A stretch of DNA of 16,065 nt from Myxococcota bacterium (GCA_018821745.1 JAHJLU010000536.1:1-16065); one strand, 5' to 3'; counted from the stretch's first letter, positions 7,040 to 14,691 are shown. The notes: generated from the letters alone by a model not told the origin. Made by a program: numbers and translations.

Positions 7040-9898
7040 TTAGAAGATGAAACCGAAGTTGAAATGAAAACGACCGTTGGGATCCGTGTTCCACACTCTG
7101 TTGAGGGGGATCCCATACTCAAAGGAGATGACACCCACGGGAGTCACAAGGCGAAGGGCTCCGCCATACCCTGAGTGGAAGGTACTGCTCTCGAACTGGG
7201 AGTAGGTGTTCACAATGTAACCCGAGTCAAAAAAGAGCGCCCCCCAGATTGGCATGCCCAGGAGGGGGCTGTGCTTCCAGATGGGGAACTGCAACTCCGT
7301 GTTGGAGATAAAGCGGATATTGCCTCCGAGGGGGCTCAGATTGTATACATATAGGCCACCCACAGGATTCATGGGCGTTTGCACCATCTGGGCAAAGAGG
7401 CGATCTTCCTCATATCCGCGGACGGTGGTATCTCCTCCCGCAAAAAAGCGCTCTACCTTGGGCAGCGAGTTGGTGTTTCCAATGGGGATACCGTGGTCGT
7501 ACCGGAGTCCCTGGGCCAGAACAAGCCCCAGCGGGAGGCGAAAAAAGACCTGCCCGGCCATATTGAAATGGATAAAGTCATCATCACCACCCAGGTATCG
7601 GGAGGCGAGGCGGACCGAGGAAGAGAGGCGATATCCCTTGGAGGGAACCAGGGGGTTGTTCCTCCGGTCCAGAACCACTGCAGGTCCAAAACTCGCTGTG
7701 GTGGTGGAGAAATCGACCTTGGAGCTCTCACCTGCGCCGGAACTGACGCGATAGAGATTCTCTTTATAGGCGACGTGGCGGATTTCATATCGCAGGAACC
7801 ACTGGAACCGCTGTGACCAGCTCTTTTTCAGCGTTACAGAAGAACCATAGGTGAGAATATCACCCAGTCGAACGGTCTCTTCGCTACGTCCATAGCCCAT
7901 GATCTGAAACAATAAATTGGTACCGAGAAAGCGGGAATCCTGGTATGTGACGGTCCCCGAGAGGATCTCCGCACCGGCCTCTCCCTTGAACTCGATGGAT
8001 TTGGCAAACCCGAAGATGTTCTTGTTCTTATAGGAGAGGGAGGCAAAATAGAGATTGTCCGTGGAGAATCCACCGCCGATCTCCATCTCTCCCCAGTCAT
8101 CGTAACGTTCAATAAGCTCAACGACCACCGGGAGGACTTCTTTTTGTTTCTCAAGACCTAAAAATCGGATGCGAACCGAACGGAAAATACCGAGACTTCG
8201 CAGGTTGCGTCCTGCCTCCTCGATCTTTGACAGAGAGAAAACATCTCCTTCTTTGAACGGGATCTCTCCCCACACCACCGAGCGGCGGGTTTTGAAATTG
8301 CCCCGGAAAAAGGTCGGACCAAACCGAACACGCTTGTTCATGGTGATGGTGTAGGAGATCATGACTCCCTGTTTCTTGTTGTCCGGGTTCATCTCCGTGG
8401 TAATGCTGTGGTAGGGGTACCCCATATTGGCGAAAAAGCGGGCATAGGTTTTGAGATCGTTGGAGATGGCTTCCTTGGAGAAGGGGACCCCTTTTTTTAC
8501 CTTGGACATTTTCGCAAGGCGCTGGGCAACAGCGGATGAGATACCCTTGAAATTCATGCCGCTCACTAAAACCCGTCTGCCTTCGGTGATAGTAAAGACG
8601 ACGGTGACGTAGACATTCCCACCTGTTCTTGGCTCTGCCGCGTTGATAGAGGCGGCGCCCGCAGCGTATTTCATCTTTGGGTAGAGCACTTTGAGGGTCA
8701 CCTTTGTGTCCTGAAAACCAGCCTCCCGGTATAATCCTTCTATGCGCTCCACGTCCTGCTTGAGTTGTTTCGGCGTGATAAATCCGCCGCTTCCGAGGCC
8801 GAAGAAGGCGAGCTTTTTCGGGAAAACCTTTGTGGCGATGGTGCTCCGTATCTTAGAAACGGAGAAATGCTTGGTGCCCTTCACCGAGATGCTGCCAACC
8901 CGGTGTTCCTGGCCGACCTGGATATGGTAGATGACCTTGAGACCCGAGGAGCCCAGGAGATGGCTCTCTGCAAAAACCGCGGCATTGAAGAACCCCTTGG
9001 TCTGGTAATGATGCTGGATAGCCTTGGCGCTGCGCTCAATTTCATGTTCGTCGTAGGTCCCTGACTCCAGGAAAGTGAGTTTCTCCTGCAACTCCCGCAG
9101 TGACGCTTTGGCCCTGTTCTCGAACCGAACTTCCACCTTGCGGCGCTCTCTGATCTGGAGTGTGATGTTGACCGTACGTTTTTTCCGATCAAGGGAATAG
9201 AGTTTGTCGAAGTTGTCCCGGACACTGACTGCGTAAAAGCCCAGTTTTCGATAGTACTGGACCAGTTTCTTTCGGTCCTGACGGAACTGACGCTTATAGA
9301 AGGGGCGCTCGTAGAAAAGGATTGAGTGGCGGAAAAACTTCTCGATCACCGATGACTTGACGTGGCTATTCCCCTTCACCGTGAGTTTTCCCAGTTTGTA
9401 GGAGGATCCCTTGTTGAGGGTGATAATCAAATCCTGGGTGTAGGAGTTTTTTTTCCCCTTGAGGGTGATCTTTATCTTTGAATCAAAGTATCCCTCACGG
9501 TGCAGATAGTCTTCGATACGGCCCGTCTGGGACTCAAAGAGCTCCTGTCGTTTTTTCCCCGGACCCGGCAGCGGTGTTCCGGGGCGGAGAATAATCCGGC
9601 GCATGATGTCTGTCTCGAAGAGAGGCCAGTTGCCGCGGATGAAAACATGCCGTATCACGTATTGGGGGACCACCTTGATGATGAGCGTGTCCCCGGAAAT
9701 TTCCCACCTGGCGATGGAATATTTGAGATCGGTGAGGACATCTTTCACTTCTGTTTCCCAGTTTTTACTGTTTTTTAGGGTCAACTCCACCGCTTTGGTG
9801 AGGGTGCTTTCTTTCTCAAGCAGCGTGCCCGAGATCTTGACCCGGCTGGGCTGGGTTGTGAACAGTATGAGCAGAAGTTGAAGTGAAAAAAGGTTCAT
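7040..9898 (-). CDS. bamA: Outer membrane assembly protein BamA / Omp85 family
   Basis: This 952-residue protein is an Omp85-family protein: periplasmic POTRA domains followed by a 16-strand beta-barrel that inserts outer-membrane proteins. POTRA starts of the form hydrophobic-x-hydrophobic-x-G-N/T are visible near residues 84, 172, 254, 338, 448 and 530, with a possible extra partial unit at 20-77. The C-terminal half (about 603-952) is barrel sequence with the family motif FFAGGDTTVRGYEEDR (RGY at 827-829) and a terminal aromatic beta-signal ending in Phe. ATG 9898 is preferred over ATG 9943 because it places a hydrophobic stretch (NLFSLQLLLILF) at the N-terminus as a signal peptide; neither start has a strong Shine-Dalgarno sequence. 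Six or seven POTRAs exceed the five of E. coli BamA. Identity as the essential BamA rather than an accessory Omp85 paralogue is likely but unproven. Confidence 0.9.
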   Translation of the reverse strand: MNLFSLQLLLILFTTQPSRVKISGTLLEKESTLTKAVELTLKNSKNWETEVKDVLTDLKYSIARWEISGDTLIIKVVPQYVIRHVFIRGNWPLFETDIMRRIILRPGTPLPGPGKKRQELFESQTGRIEDYLHREGYFDSKIKITLKGKKNSYTQDLIITLNKGSSYKLGKLTVKGNSHVKSSVIEKFFRHSILFYERPFYKRQFRQDRKKLVQYYRKLGFYAVSVRDNFDKLYSLDRKKRTVNITLQIRERRKVEVRFENRAKASLRELQEKLTFLESGTYDEHEIERSAKAIQHHYQTKGFFNAAVFAESHLLGSSGLKVIYHIQVGQEHRVGSISVKGTKHFSVSKIRSTIATKVFPKKLAFFGLGSGGFITPKQLKQDVERIEGLYREAGFQDTKVTLKVLYPKMKYAAGAASINAAEPRTGGNVYVTVVFTITEGRRVLVSGMNFKGISSAVAQRLAKMSKVKKGVPFSKEAISNDLKTYARFFANMGYPYHSITTEMNPDNKKQGVMISYTITMNKRVRFGPTFFRGNFKTRRSVVWGEIPFKEGDVFSLSKIEEAGRNLRSLGIFRSVRIRFLGLEKQKEVLPVVVELIERYDDWGEMEIGGGFSTDNLYFASLSYKNKNIFGFAKSIEFKGEAGAEILSGTVTYQDSRFLGTNLLFQIMGYGRSEETVRLGDILTYGSSVTLKKSWSQRFQWFLRYEIRHVAYKENLYRVSSGAGESSKVDFSTTTASFGPAVVLDRRNNPLVPSKGYRLSSSVRLASRYLGGDDDFIHFNMAGQVFFRLPLGLVLAQGLRYDHGIPIGNTNSLPKVERFFAGGDTTVRGYEEDRLFAQMVQTPMNPVGGLYVYNLSPLGGNIRFISNTELQFPIWKHSPLLGMPIWGALFFDSGYIVNTYSQFESSTFHSGYGGALRLVTPVGVISFEYGIPLNRVWNTDPNGRFHFNFGFIF

Positions 9899-9995
9899 TG
9901 GGCACAATCGACGTTGGTTTGTGGTCCCTGATCTTACACACACATGGTAGTATTACAAGTGGAATTCTCCCCAAGGTGTACCCGATGTCGTACGG

Positions 9996-10559
9996 TCAGA
10001 GAAGAATTTTCATCAAATCGATGGCGGGAAATTTTACCGCCGCAAGGGTCCACAGAGTGCCGGCTGCGATGGCGACCCCGTAAGGCAACGAAGATGTCTC
10101 CAGTTCCTCGAGGGAAACACGCTTGCGCCGGGGTAAAATCCAGGATTTGATCATGATCCAGAGGTTTTTCATTGTTCTTCCCAGGTTACCTTCAATGACA
10201 ACCCAGAGAATGGCGAGGAAAAAGCCCGCGATGACCACATGGAGTAACGCGGAGAGGATGAGCGGCCACCCCGTGAGGGCGCCAACGGCACCCATGAGTT
10301 TCACATCACCGGCCTCCATGCCCCCCGTAAGGCTGAGCACGAAAAAGACACCAAATCCCAGTACAAGGCCCCCCGCCGATAATCCTATCCCCCGGGCTCC
10401 TCCCGCGAGGAGACCAAGAATCAGCCCGGCGACAATGCCGATGAGCACAGTCTCATTGTCGATTTCCCGGCGCTTGAGGTCTGTGTAGGTGGCATGGGCC
10501 ATGAGTGCCGCGGCTACAGAGACAGTTATGTAATAATGGAGTGAGGAGGAGAGGAGCAC
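9996..10559 (-). CDS. Prepilin peptidase, A24 family (CpaA/TadV-like)
   Basis: This 187-residue integral membrane protein has both aspartates of the A24 aspartic prepilin peptidases: Asp27 in YTDLKRREI and Asp85 in GGMEAGDVKL (GxGD-type motif). It has about five or six hydrophobic segments. It lacks the N-terminal cytoplasmic methylase domain of PilD, so it is the short CpaA/TadV form that cleaves Flp pilin leaders. The start is a GTG at 10559: no ATG would keep the first transmembrane helix, and no strong Shine-Dalgarno sequence is seen. It follows the Flp pilin gene by 37 bases, and that pilin is its obvious substrate. The rest of the Tad secretion machinery is not in the window. Confidence 0.92.
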   Translation of the reverse strand: MLLSSSLHYYITVSVAAALMAHATYTDLKRREIDNETVLIGIVAGLILGLLAGGARGIGLSAGGLVLGFGVFFVLSLTGGMEAGDVKLMGAVGALTGWPLILSALLHVVIAGFFLAILWVVIEGNLGRTMKNLWIMIKSWILPRRKRVSLEELETSSLPYGVAIAAGTLWTLAAVKFPAIDLMKILL

Positions 10560-10596
10560 GTGAGGGGGGGTTTCCGTGGTGAAGAATAACGGAGAA

Positions 10597-10845
10597 TTAC
10601 CCTGCGTTATCCATTCCGAATGTTTTGAGAGTTTTGGTCATGACGTTGGCTTTTTTCGCGCCTGTGGTTACGTTGGTCTCACCGGCGAGTGCGTTTGCGG
10701 AGGCGCCGAAGAGTTTACGGATGTCATCGCCGAAGATGGTGATAACGCCAATGGCTGCGATAGCGATAAGCGCAACGATGATGATGTACTCGGTCATTCC
10801 CTGACCTTTTTTATTGGTGCGAAGGTTCTGTACTGATTTATTCAT
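10597..10845 (-). CDS. flp: Flp/Fap-type (type IVb) pilin
   Basis: This 82-residue prepilin has a short basic leader ending KKG, then QGMTEY and a long hydrophobic helix (IIIVALIAIAAIGVITIF). This is the Flp layout of G-x4-E-Y: cleavage is expected between Gly14 and Gln15, with Glu at +5 and Tyr at +6, giving a mature pilin of 68 residues. The C-terminal part (about 45-82) is somewhat longer than in minimal Flp pilins. ATG 10845 is chosen over an upstream in-frame ATG (10896) because it gives a normal leader and has AAGGAG seven bases upstream. It forms a likely operon with the prepilin peptidase gene downstream. Flp pilins build adhesive Tad pili. Confidence 0.93.
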   Translation of the reverse strand: MNKSVQNLRTNKKGQGMTEYIIIVALIAIAAIGVITIFGDDIRKLFGASANALAGETNVTTGAKKANVMTKTLKTFGMDNAG

Positions 10846-10907
10846 GGGAGGTCTCCTTGAGTGGGGGTGAAAGGTTACGGGTTCCATTACCTTCAACTTA
10901 CCCCCTT

Positions 10908-11390
10908 TTATGATGGCTCGGTATCGGTCAATTGCCCTATTTTTCGCAACTGGACCCGGCGAAACCTTCTATGCCTTTTAAATAACTTTGTTAAATAAAA
11001 TTTTGGTCCCGAAAGAACCAGGGTCTCTCCCTGCCACTTGAGATGAATGTCGGGGGCCATGTAGTAATCGGCCCGAAATCCGGCGATATAAATCGTGCCA
11101 TCCTGCTCCCGGTATCCAAGGCGCCGGAGTTCTTTGCATATGCGCTGTTCGCCATCTACACCGAGGGCCGAAAAATCCAGCTCAAGCTCGTGGCCGTTGA
11201 GGGTTTTCATTTTGAACGTGGCATAGATGATCCCGAAGAGGACCGCTCCCGCTCCCCCTACAATAAACGCTGTCTGCACGCTCTGTCCCCGTGACCAGTA
11301 GAAATAACTGGGGATAGTGATGAGCGCAAAAGTTATGGCTGTAGTGAGAAAAAAGGAGAGGAAGAGGATCGATGAATTGTGTTTCTTCAT
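10908..11390 (-). CDS. Small membrane protein, two transmembrane helices, unknown function
   Basis: This 160-residue protein has two hydrophobic segments (about 7-29 and 38-58) followed by a soluble, strand-rich cytoplasmic-type domain (about 60-145) and a very basic end (KLFKRHRRFRRVQLRK). The layout of two helices then a small beta domain recalls PH-like or YcxB-like membrane proteins, but no family motif is recognised. ATG 11390 is chosen; an in-frame TTG at 11399 would lie inside the predicted -10 box. The promoter -10 ends only seven bases before this ATG, so the mRNA may be leaderless, which fits the missing Shine-Dalgarno sequence. It ends 62 bases before the Flp pilin start and could be cotranscribed with it. 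Confidence 0.72.
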   Translation of the reverse strand: MKKHNSSILFLSFFLTTAITFALITIPSYFYWSRGQSVQTAFIVGGAGAVLFGIIYATFKMKTLNGHELELDFSALGVDGEQRICKELRRLGYREQDGTIYIAGFRADYYMAPDIHLKWQGETLVLSGPKFYLTKLFKRHRRFRRVQLRKIGQLTDTEPS

Positions 11391-11397
11391 TGGCAGC

Positions 11398-11426
11398 AAT
11401 ATGGGATCTCAATGCTGTGATGTCAA
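11398..11426 (-). promoter_or_regulatory. Promoter of the small membrane protein gene (shared -35, leaderless)
   Basis: A perfect TTGACA (11426-11421) is followed after 17 bases by CATATT (11403-11398). It lies in TCAGCTTGAC (11431-11422), the same 10 bases as in two other promoters here. With seven bases between the -10 and ATG 11390, transcription would begin at or next to the start codon. Confidence 0.55.
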
Positions 11427-11457
11427 GCTGAGAGGCCCCGAAGAGAGAGGGAGGGAT

Positions 11458-13146
11458 TTAAATTTGATAGGGGGTACCCTGGAATTCCATGCGACGGAGC
11501 AGCTTGCGTTTCACTTTCCCTGACTGGGTCTTGGGCAGCTCGGTGACATACTGGATTTTTCGGGGATATTTGTAGGGTGCCGCGTTGTTTTTTACGTGGT
11601 TCTGCAAATCTTTAGTGAGCTCGGGGGAGCCTTCAAACCCGGGCCGCAACACGATGAAAGCCTTGACAACCTTGTCACGTACGGGATCGGGAGACTCAAC
11701 AGCAGCCGCTTCATGGACAGCCGGATGGGACATGAGAGAACTCTCCACATCGAAGGGGGAGATTCGGTATCCCGAGGCTTTGATAACATCGTCGGCGCGA
11801 CCGATGAACCAGAAGTAACCGTTTTCGTCTTTTCTGAGAACGTCACCGGTGTAGAACCAGCCGTTGCGGAAGACTTCTGCGGTTGCCTCGGGTTTGTTGA
11901 GGTACTCTTTCATCATGCCGGGGTGGCTGTCAATTTTCACACAGAGGACTCCCGGTTCGCCTTCGGCGACGGGTTTGAGTTTTCCGCCGGTCTCTTCGTC
12001 GTCTTCGTCGGGGACTTCCATCAGTTCGATGACAATGCCGGGGCCGATTTTGCCGCAGGAGCCCTGGTAAATGTCCATGTTGATCATGTTGTGGACATAG
12101 ACCATGCATTCGCTCATGCCGATGCCGTCGCGGAGGGTGACTCCGAACCGGTTTTTAATCTGATCGAAGGTGTCGGGGGCCAGAGGTTCACCGGCACTGG
12201 TTCCTTCTTTCCATTTGGAAAGATTATATTTATTCTCAGCGTCTTCCACTTTCATGAGCATGCGGTACATGGTGGGAGTGCCAATGAAACAGGAGATCCC
12301 GTAGGTCTCCATCATCTCGAACCACTTCTCGGGATTGAAGGCGCCCATTTCGTGATACAGGACGATGGACATTCCCTTGTGCAGGGCATACAGGAAAGAA
12401 CTGGAGACAGGGAGCAACCACCCGATCTCTGCAGGGCAGGTGATGGTGTCCGGTGTGTCGTAGTTGTACCAGAATTTGGCGAGATATTCGTAGGCGATGC
12501 CATACCGGTGAAAGTGGACAACGCCTTTGGGATCGCCAGTGGTACCGGATGTGTATGCGATGAAAGCGATATCATCGTTTTTGGTGTCGACGGATTTGAA
12601 CTCGGCGGAGGCGGCGGCCATCTCTTTGTTGTATCCGATGTGCCCTTCGCCGGTGGCTGTTTCGCCAAGGTAATCGATGACAAAGACATGCTCGAGGGTG
12701 GCAGACTTTTCACGAACGGCGTCAATGACGTCAACGAGCTGCGGTGTGGTCACAACAACCTTCACTTTTGCATCGTCGAGGCGGTAGGAGATATCTTTTT
12801 CGCGGAACATGGTGGAGGTGGGAATGAAGGCCCCCCCGGCTTTTGTGGCCGCCAGAGCGATCACATAGAATTCCACGAGGTTGGAGATACGAAGAAGGAG
12901 GACGTCCCCTTTGCCGAATCCGTATTTTGTGAGCACGTTGGCAAATTTATTGGTCTCGTCACGGAGCTCGCCATAGGTCACCGCCCGCTTGGCGCCATCG
13001 GAGTTCTCCCAATAAATGGCCACCTTGTCAGCAAGTCCTTTTTCACAGACGGCATCGGTGCTGGCGTAGCCGATGTTGAACTGCTCGGGAATGTAGGACC
13101 AGGGATCCATGGAGTTGTAGACTTCTTCGTAATTGAATGTACTCAT
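11458..13146 (-). CDS. AMP-binding acyl-CoA synthetase
   Basis: This 562-residue protein is an adenylate-forming ligase (acid + ATP + CoA to acyl-CoA + AMP + PPi). Core motifs are in order: YTSGTTGDPKG (198-208, phosphate loop), EGTSAGEPL near 314-322, DGIGMSE (340-346, adenine-side motif, usually YGxTE), YTGD near 432-435, GRADDVIKASGYRI (449-462, hinge), and TQSGKVKR with the catalytic Lys544. Overall it resembles medium-chain/aryl acyl-CoA synthetases (ACSM or benzoate-CoA ligase type) more than acetyl-CoA synthetase; the substrate cannot be read from sequence alone. It is cytosolic. ATG 13146 has GGGAG seven bases upstream. The 259-base leader region contains palindromes and alternative hairpins, suggesting regulation. 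An acidic insert (PDEDDEE, 379-385) is unusual but probably a surface loop. Confidence 0.92.
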   Translation of the reverse strand: MSTFNYEEVYNSMDPWSYIPEQFNIGYASTDAVCEKGLADKVAIYWENSDGAKRAVTYGELRDETNKFANVLTKYGFGKGDVLLLRISNLVEFYVIALAATKAGGAFIPTSTMFREKDISYRLDDAKVKVVVTTPQLVDVIDAVREKSATLEHVFVIDYLGETATGEGHIGYNKEMAAASAEFKSVDTKNDDIAFIAYTSGTTGDPKGVVHFHRYGIAYEYLAKFWYNYDTPDTITCPAEIGWLLPVSSSFLYALHKGMSIVLYHEMGAFNPEKWFEMMETYGISCFIGTPTMYRMLMKVEDAENKYNLSKWKEGTSAGEPLAPDTFDQIKNRFGVTLRDGIGMSECMVYVHNMINMDIYQGSCGKIGPGIVIELMEVPDEDDEETGGKLKPVAEGEPGVLCVKIDSHPGMMKEYLNKPEATAEVFRNGWFYTGDVLRKDENGYFWFIGRADDVIKASGYRISPFDVESSLMSHPAVHEAAAVESPDPVRDKVVKAFIVLRPGFEGSPELTKDLQNHVKNNAAPYKYPRKIQYVTELPKTQSGKVKRKLLRRMEFQGTPYQI

Positions 13147-13176
13147 GTAGATACTCCCACAATGTTTAAAGGTTTT

Positions 13177-13186
13177 ATAACGTTAT
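13177..13186. promoter_or_regulatory. Perfect palindrome upstream of the acyl-CoA synthetase
   Basis: ATAACGTTAT is a perfect 10-base palindrome about 30 bases before the synthetase start codon and just upstream of its ribosome binding site. It could be a regulator site; with no protein partner visible this stays a candidate. Confidence 0.25.
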
Positions 13187-13199
13187 GCCTAAGGCTCAG

Positions 13200-13257
13200 G
13201 GTGGGCCTACGCCCCGCCAGGGCCTTGTTATCACCGGTCATACTTCAAAGGCCCACC
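13200..13257 (-). promoter_or_regulatory. Alternative hairpins in the acyl-CoA synthetase leader
   Basis: On the minus strand, arm 1 (13257-13246, GGTGGGCCTTTG) can pair with arm 3 (13208-13200, AGGCCCACC) as a perfect 9-bp stem. It can instead pair with arm 2 (13227-13220, CAAGGCCC) as an 8-bp stem with one bulge. The two folds exclude each other. In the arm 1-2 fold, arm 3 can still form a small GGGC-GTAG-GCCC hairpin (13214-13203). No U-run follows, so it is not a classical attenuator; control of translation or Rho access is possible. The pairing is visible; regulation is inferred. Confidence 0.4.
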
Positions 13258-13338
13258 AAAACGCAAGGAGAAAACTTGTGCATTTTTTCCCGAGTGAAAT
13301 CTATGTAATTCCAAGACTCTAAGTGATGTCCACCCCGA

Positions 13339-13351
13339 CAGGAAATTCCTG
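13339..13351. promoter_or_regulatory. Operator-like palindrome CAGGAA-A-TTCCTG
   Basis: Six-base inverted repeats around one central base lie between the aminotransferase and the acyl-CoA synthetase genes. On the minus strand it is followed at once by TGGACA (13332-13327), a one-mismatch -35 box, though no good -10 is found 17 bases further on. It is a candidate operator for the acyl-CoA synthetase gene. Confidence 0.3.
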
Positions 13352-13405
13352 GCGATGCCGTGTCTGGCCGGCAAAAAAAGAGCTGTTTGAAATTCTGCAA
13401 AAATA

Positions 13406-14656
13406 TCAGGGGATGACTTTTCCGACGTAGGCAAGCCCGTCTTCGAAGACCTGCACCACTTTGGCCAACTCCTCGTCGGTGTGACGGACGGCAATGTAAC
13501 TGTGGTGGTAGGGCTGCATAAAGACACCGGCCCGGATGGCGAAGGTGTGGAAGAGGGTCCTTCTTGCCTTGTATTTTCCCTGGTCGTCTTTGGGGAAGAA
13601 CACATAGGGCATCACCGGGATACCGGTGATCTCCACGGGGAATCCCGCCTTCTGTGTGACGTGTCCAAGGTCGGCGAGGAGCTTGGTCCCACGCTCCCAG
13701 AGCACATCAAGGGCATTCTCGCGCTCGAGGATCTCGATGGTTTTCAGCGCCGCGACCATCTCCAGGGAGTTGGGGAAGAAGGTTGAGGAGATGAAGACCT
13801 TGCCCTCCACAACGGCCATGACCTCTTTTTTTCCAACCACGGCGCTGATGGGATAGCCGTTCCCCATTGCCTTGCCGAAAACAGACAGGTCGGGGGTGAC
13901 GCCGTAGCGGGCCTGTGCGCCACCGAGGCTGACCCGGAACCCTGTGCGGATTTCATCGAAGATTACCACCGCGCCGGCTCCATGGGCCAGGTCCCTGCAC
14001 GCTTCCAGGAAACCGGGCTCCGGTTCCACAACGGGGTAGGCCAGCGGGTGGCCCACGGGAGTTACAATGATACCCGCGAGATCGTCCCTGTGTTTCTCCA
14101 CCAGGGCAGCGAGGGAGTCCACATCGTTATATTTGAAGGGGTAGACATCTTCGTAGAGTTTTTCGGGGATGCCGCCCTTTACTTCCACGCACCACTCGTG
14201 CCAGCCGTGGTAACCGCAGCGGAGGATCACCTTGCGATCCGTGTATCCACGGGCGATGCGTACAGCAGCCGTGGTGGCGTCGGAGCCTGTCTTGACAAAG
14301 ATGGAAGATTCTGCCGAGGGGATCAGGCGTCTCACCGCTTTGGCCAGCTCGTTCTGGAGGGGTTGGGCCAGATTGAAACAGAATCCTTTTGCGGTCTGTG
14401 CTGCGACGGCGTCATCGATTTCTTTCTCGCGGTGGCCCAGAATAATGGGACCGTAGGAACAGAGCAGATCAATATATTCATTGCCGTCAACGTCCCAGAT
14501 GCGGCCTCCCGCACCCCGATCAATGAAAATGGGGTACTCTCCGGGGACAAAATTATAGGGACGCCTGATTCCCAAGATGGCACCGGGGATCAGTTCCAAC
14601 GCTTCATTGTAGAGAGCCTCCGAATTGGTCTGATTCAGTTTATCCTTCATGGACAT
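13406..14656 (-). CDS. Class III PLP aminotransferase, glutamate-1-semialdehyde aminomutase-like
   Basis: This 416-residue fold-type I PLP enzyme has Asp234 (VIFDEIRTGFR) to contact the pyridine nitrogen, Lys262 (FGKAMGNGYPI) for the Schiff base, and a phosphate-binding KTGSDATTAAVRIAR (122-136). The overall order and the N-terminal IPGAILGIRRPYNFVPGEYP stretch resemble HemL-like aminotransferases. However, the HemL-typical VNSGTEA and GGKIIGGGLP strings are replaced by KTGSDAT and FGKAMGNGYP, so it is probably not the tetrapyrrole enzyme but a paralogue with another amino donor or acceptor. It is soluble and likely dimeric. ATG 14656 is preceded by GGGAAAGG. It starts 35 bases after the MCE gene ends, so the two are likely cotranscribed. 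The true substrate is unknown. Confidence 0.88.
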   Translation of the reverse strand: MSMKDKLNQTNSEALYNEALELIPGAILGIRRPYNFVPGEYPIFIDRGAGGRIWDVDGNEYIDLLCSYGPIILGHREKEIDDAVAAQTAKGFCFNLAQPLQNELAKAVRRLIPSAESSIFVKTGSDATTAAVRIARGYTDRKVILRCGYHGWHEWCVEVKGGIPEKLYEDVYPFKYNDVDSLAALVEKHRDDLAGIIVTPVGHPLAYPVVEPEPGFLEACRDLAHGAGAVVIFDEIRTGFRVSLGGAQARYGVTPDLSVFGKAMGNGYPISAVVGKKEVMAVVEGKVFISSTFFPNSLEMVAALKTIEILERENALDVLWERGTKLLADLGHVTQKAGFPVEITGIPVMPYVFFPKDDQGKYKARRTLFHTFAIRAGVFMQPYHHSYIAVRHTDEELAKVVQVFEDGLAYVGKVIP

Positions 14657-14691
14657 TCGCCTTTCCCGGGATTACCCGTGATTGTATTGAA

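Noticed and set aside
6641..7174. A + strand open frame running through the gap between the EF-G-like and BamA-like genes
   Set aside because: It overlaps both genes in antisense, and the gap itself holds a good minus-strand promoter. No ribosome binding site or known domain.
11596..13308. A 570-codon open frame on the + strand opposite the acyl-CoA synthetase
   Set aside because: The minus-strand frame has every adenylate-forming motif. The antisense frame is low-information (Gly, Val, Phe, His, Asp-rich), as expected opposite a gene with biased third positions.
13406..14656. Naming the aminotransferase hemL
   Set aside because: The catalytic Lys and Asp fit the superfamily, but the strings typical of true glutamate-1-semialdehyde aminomutase are not present.
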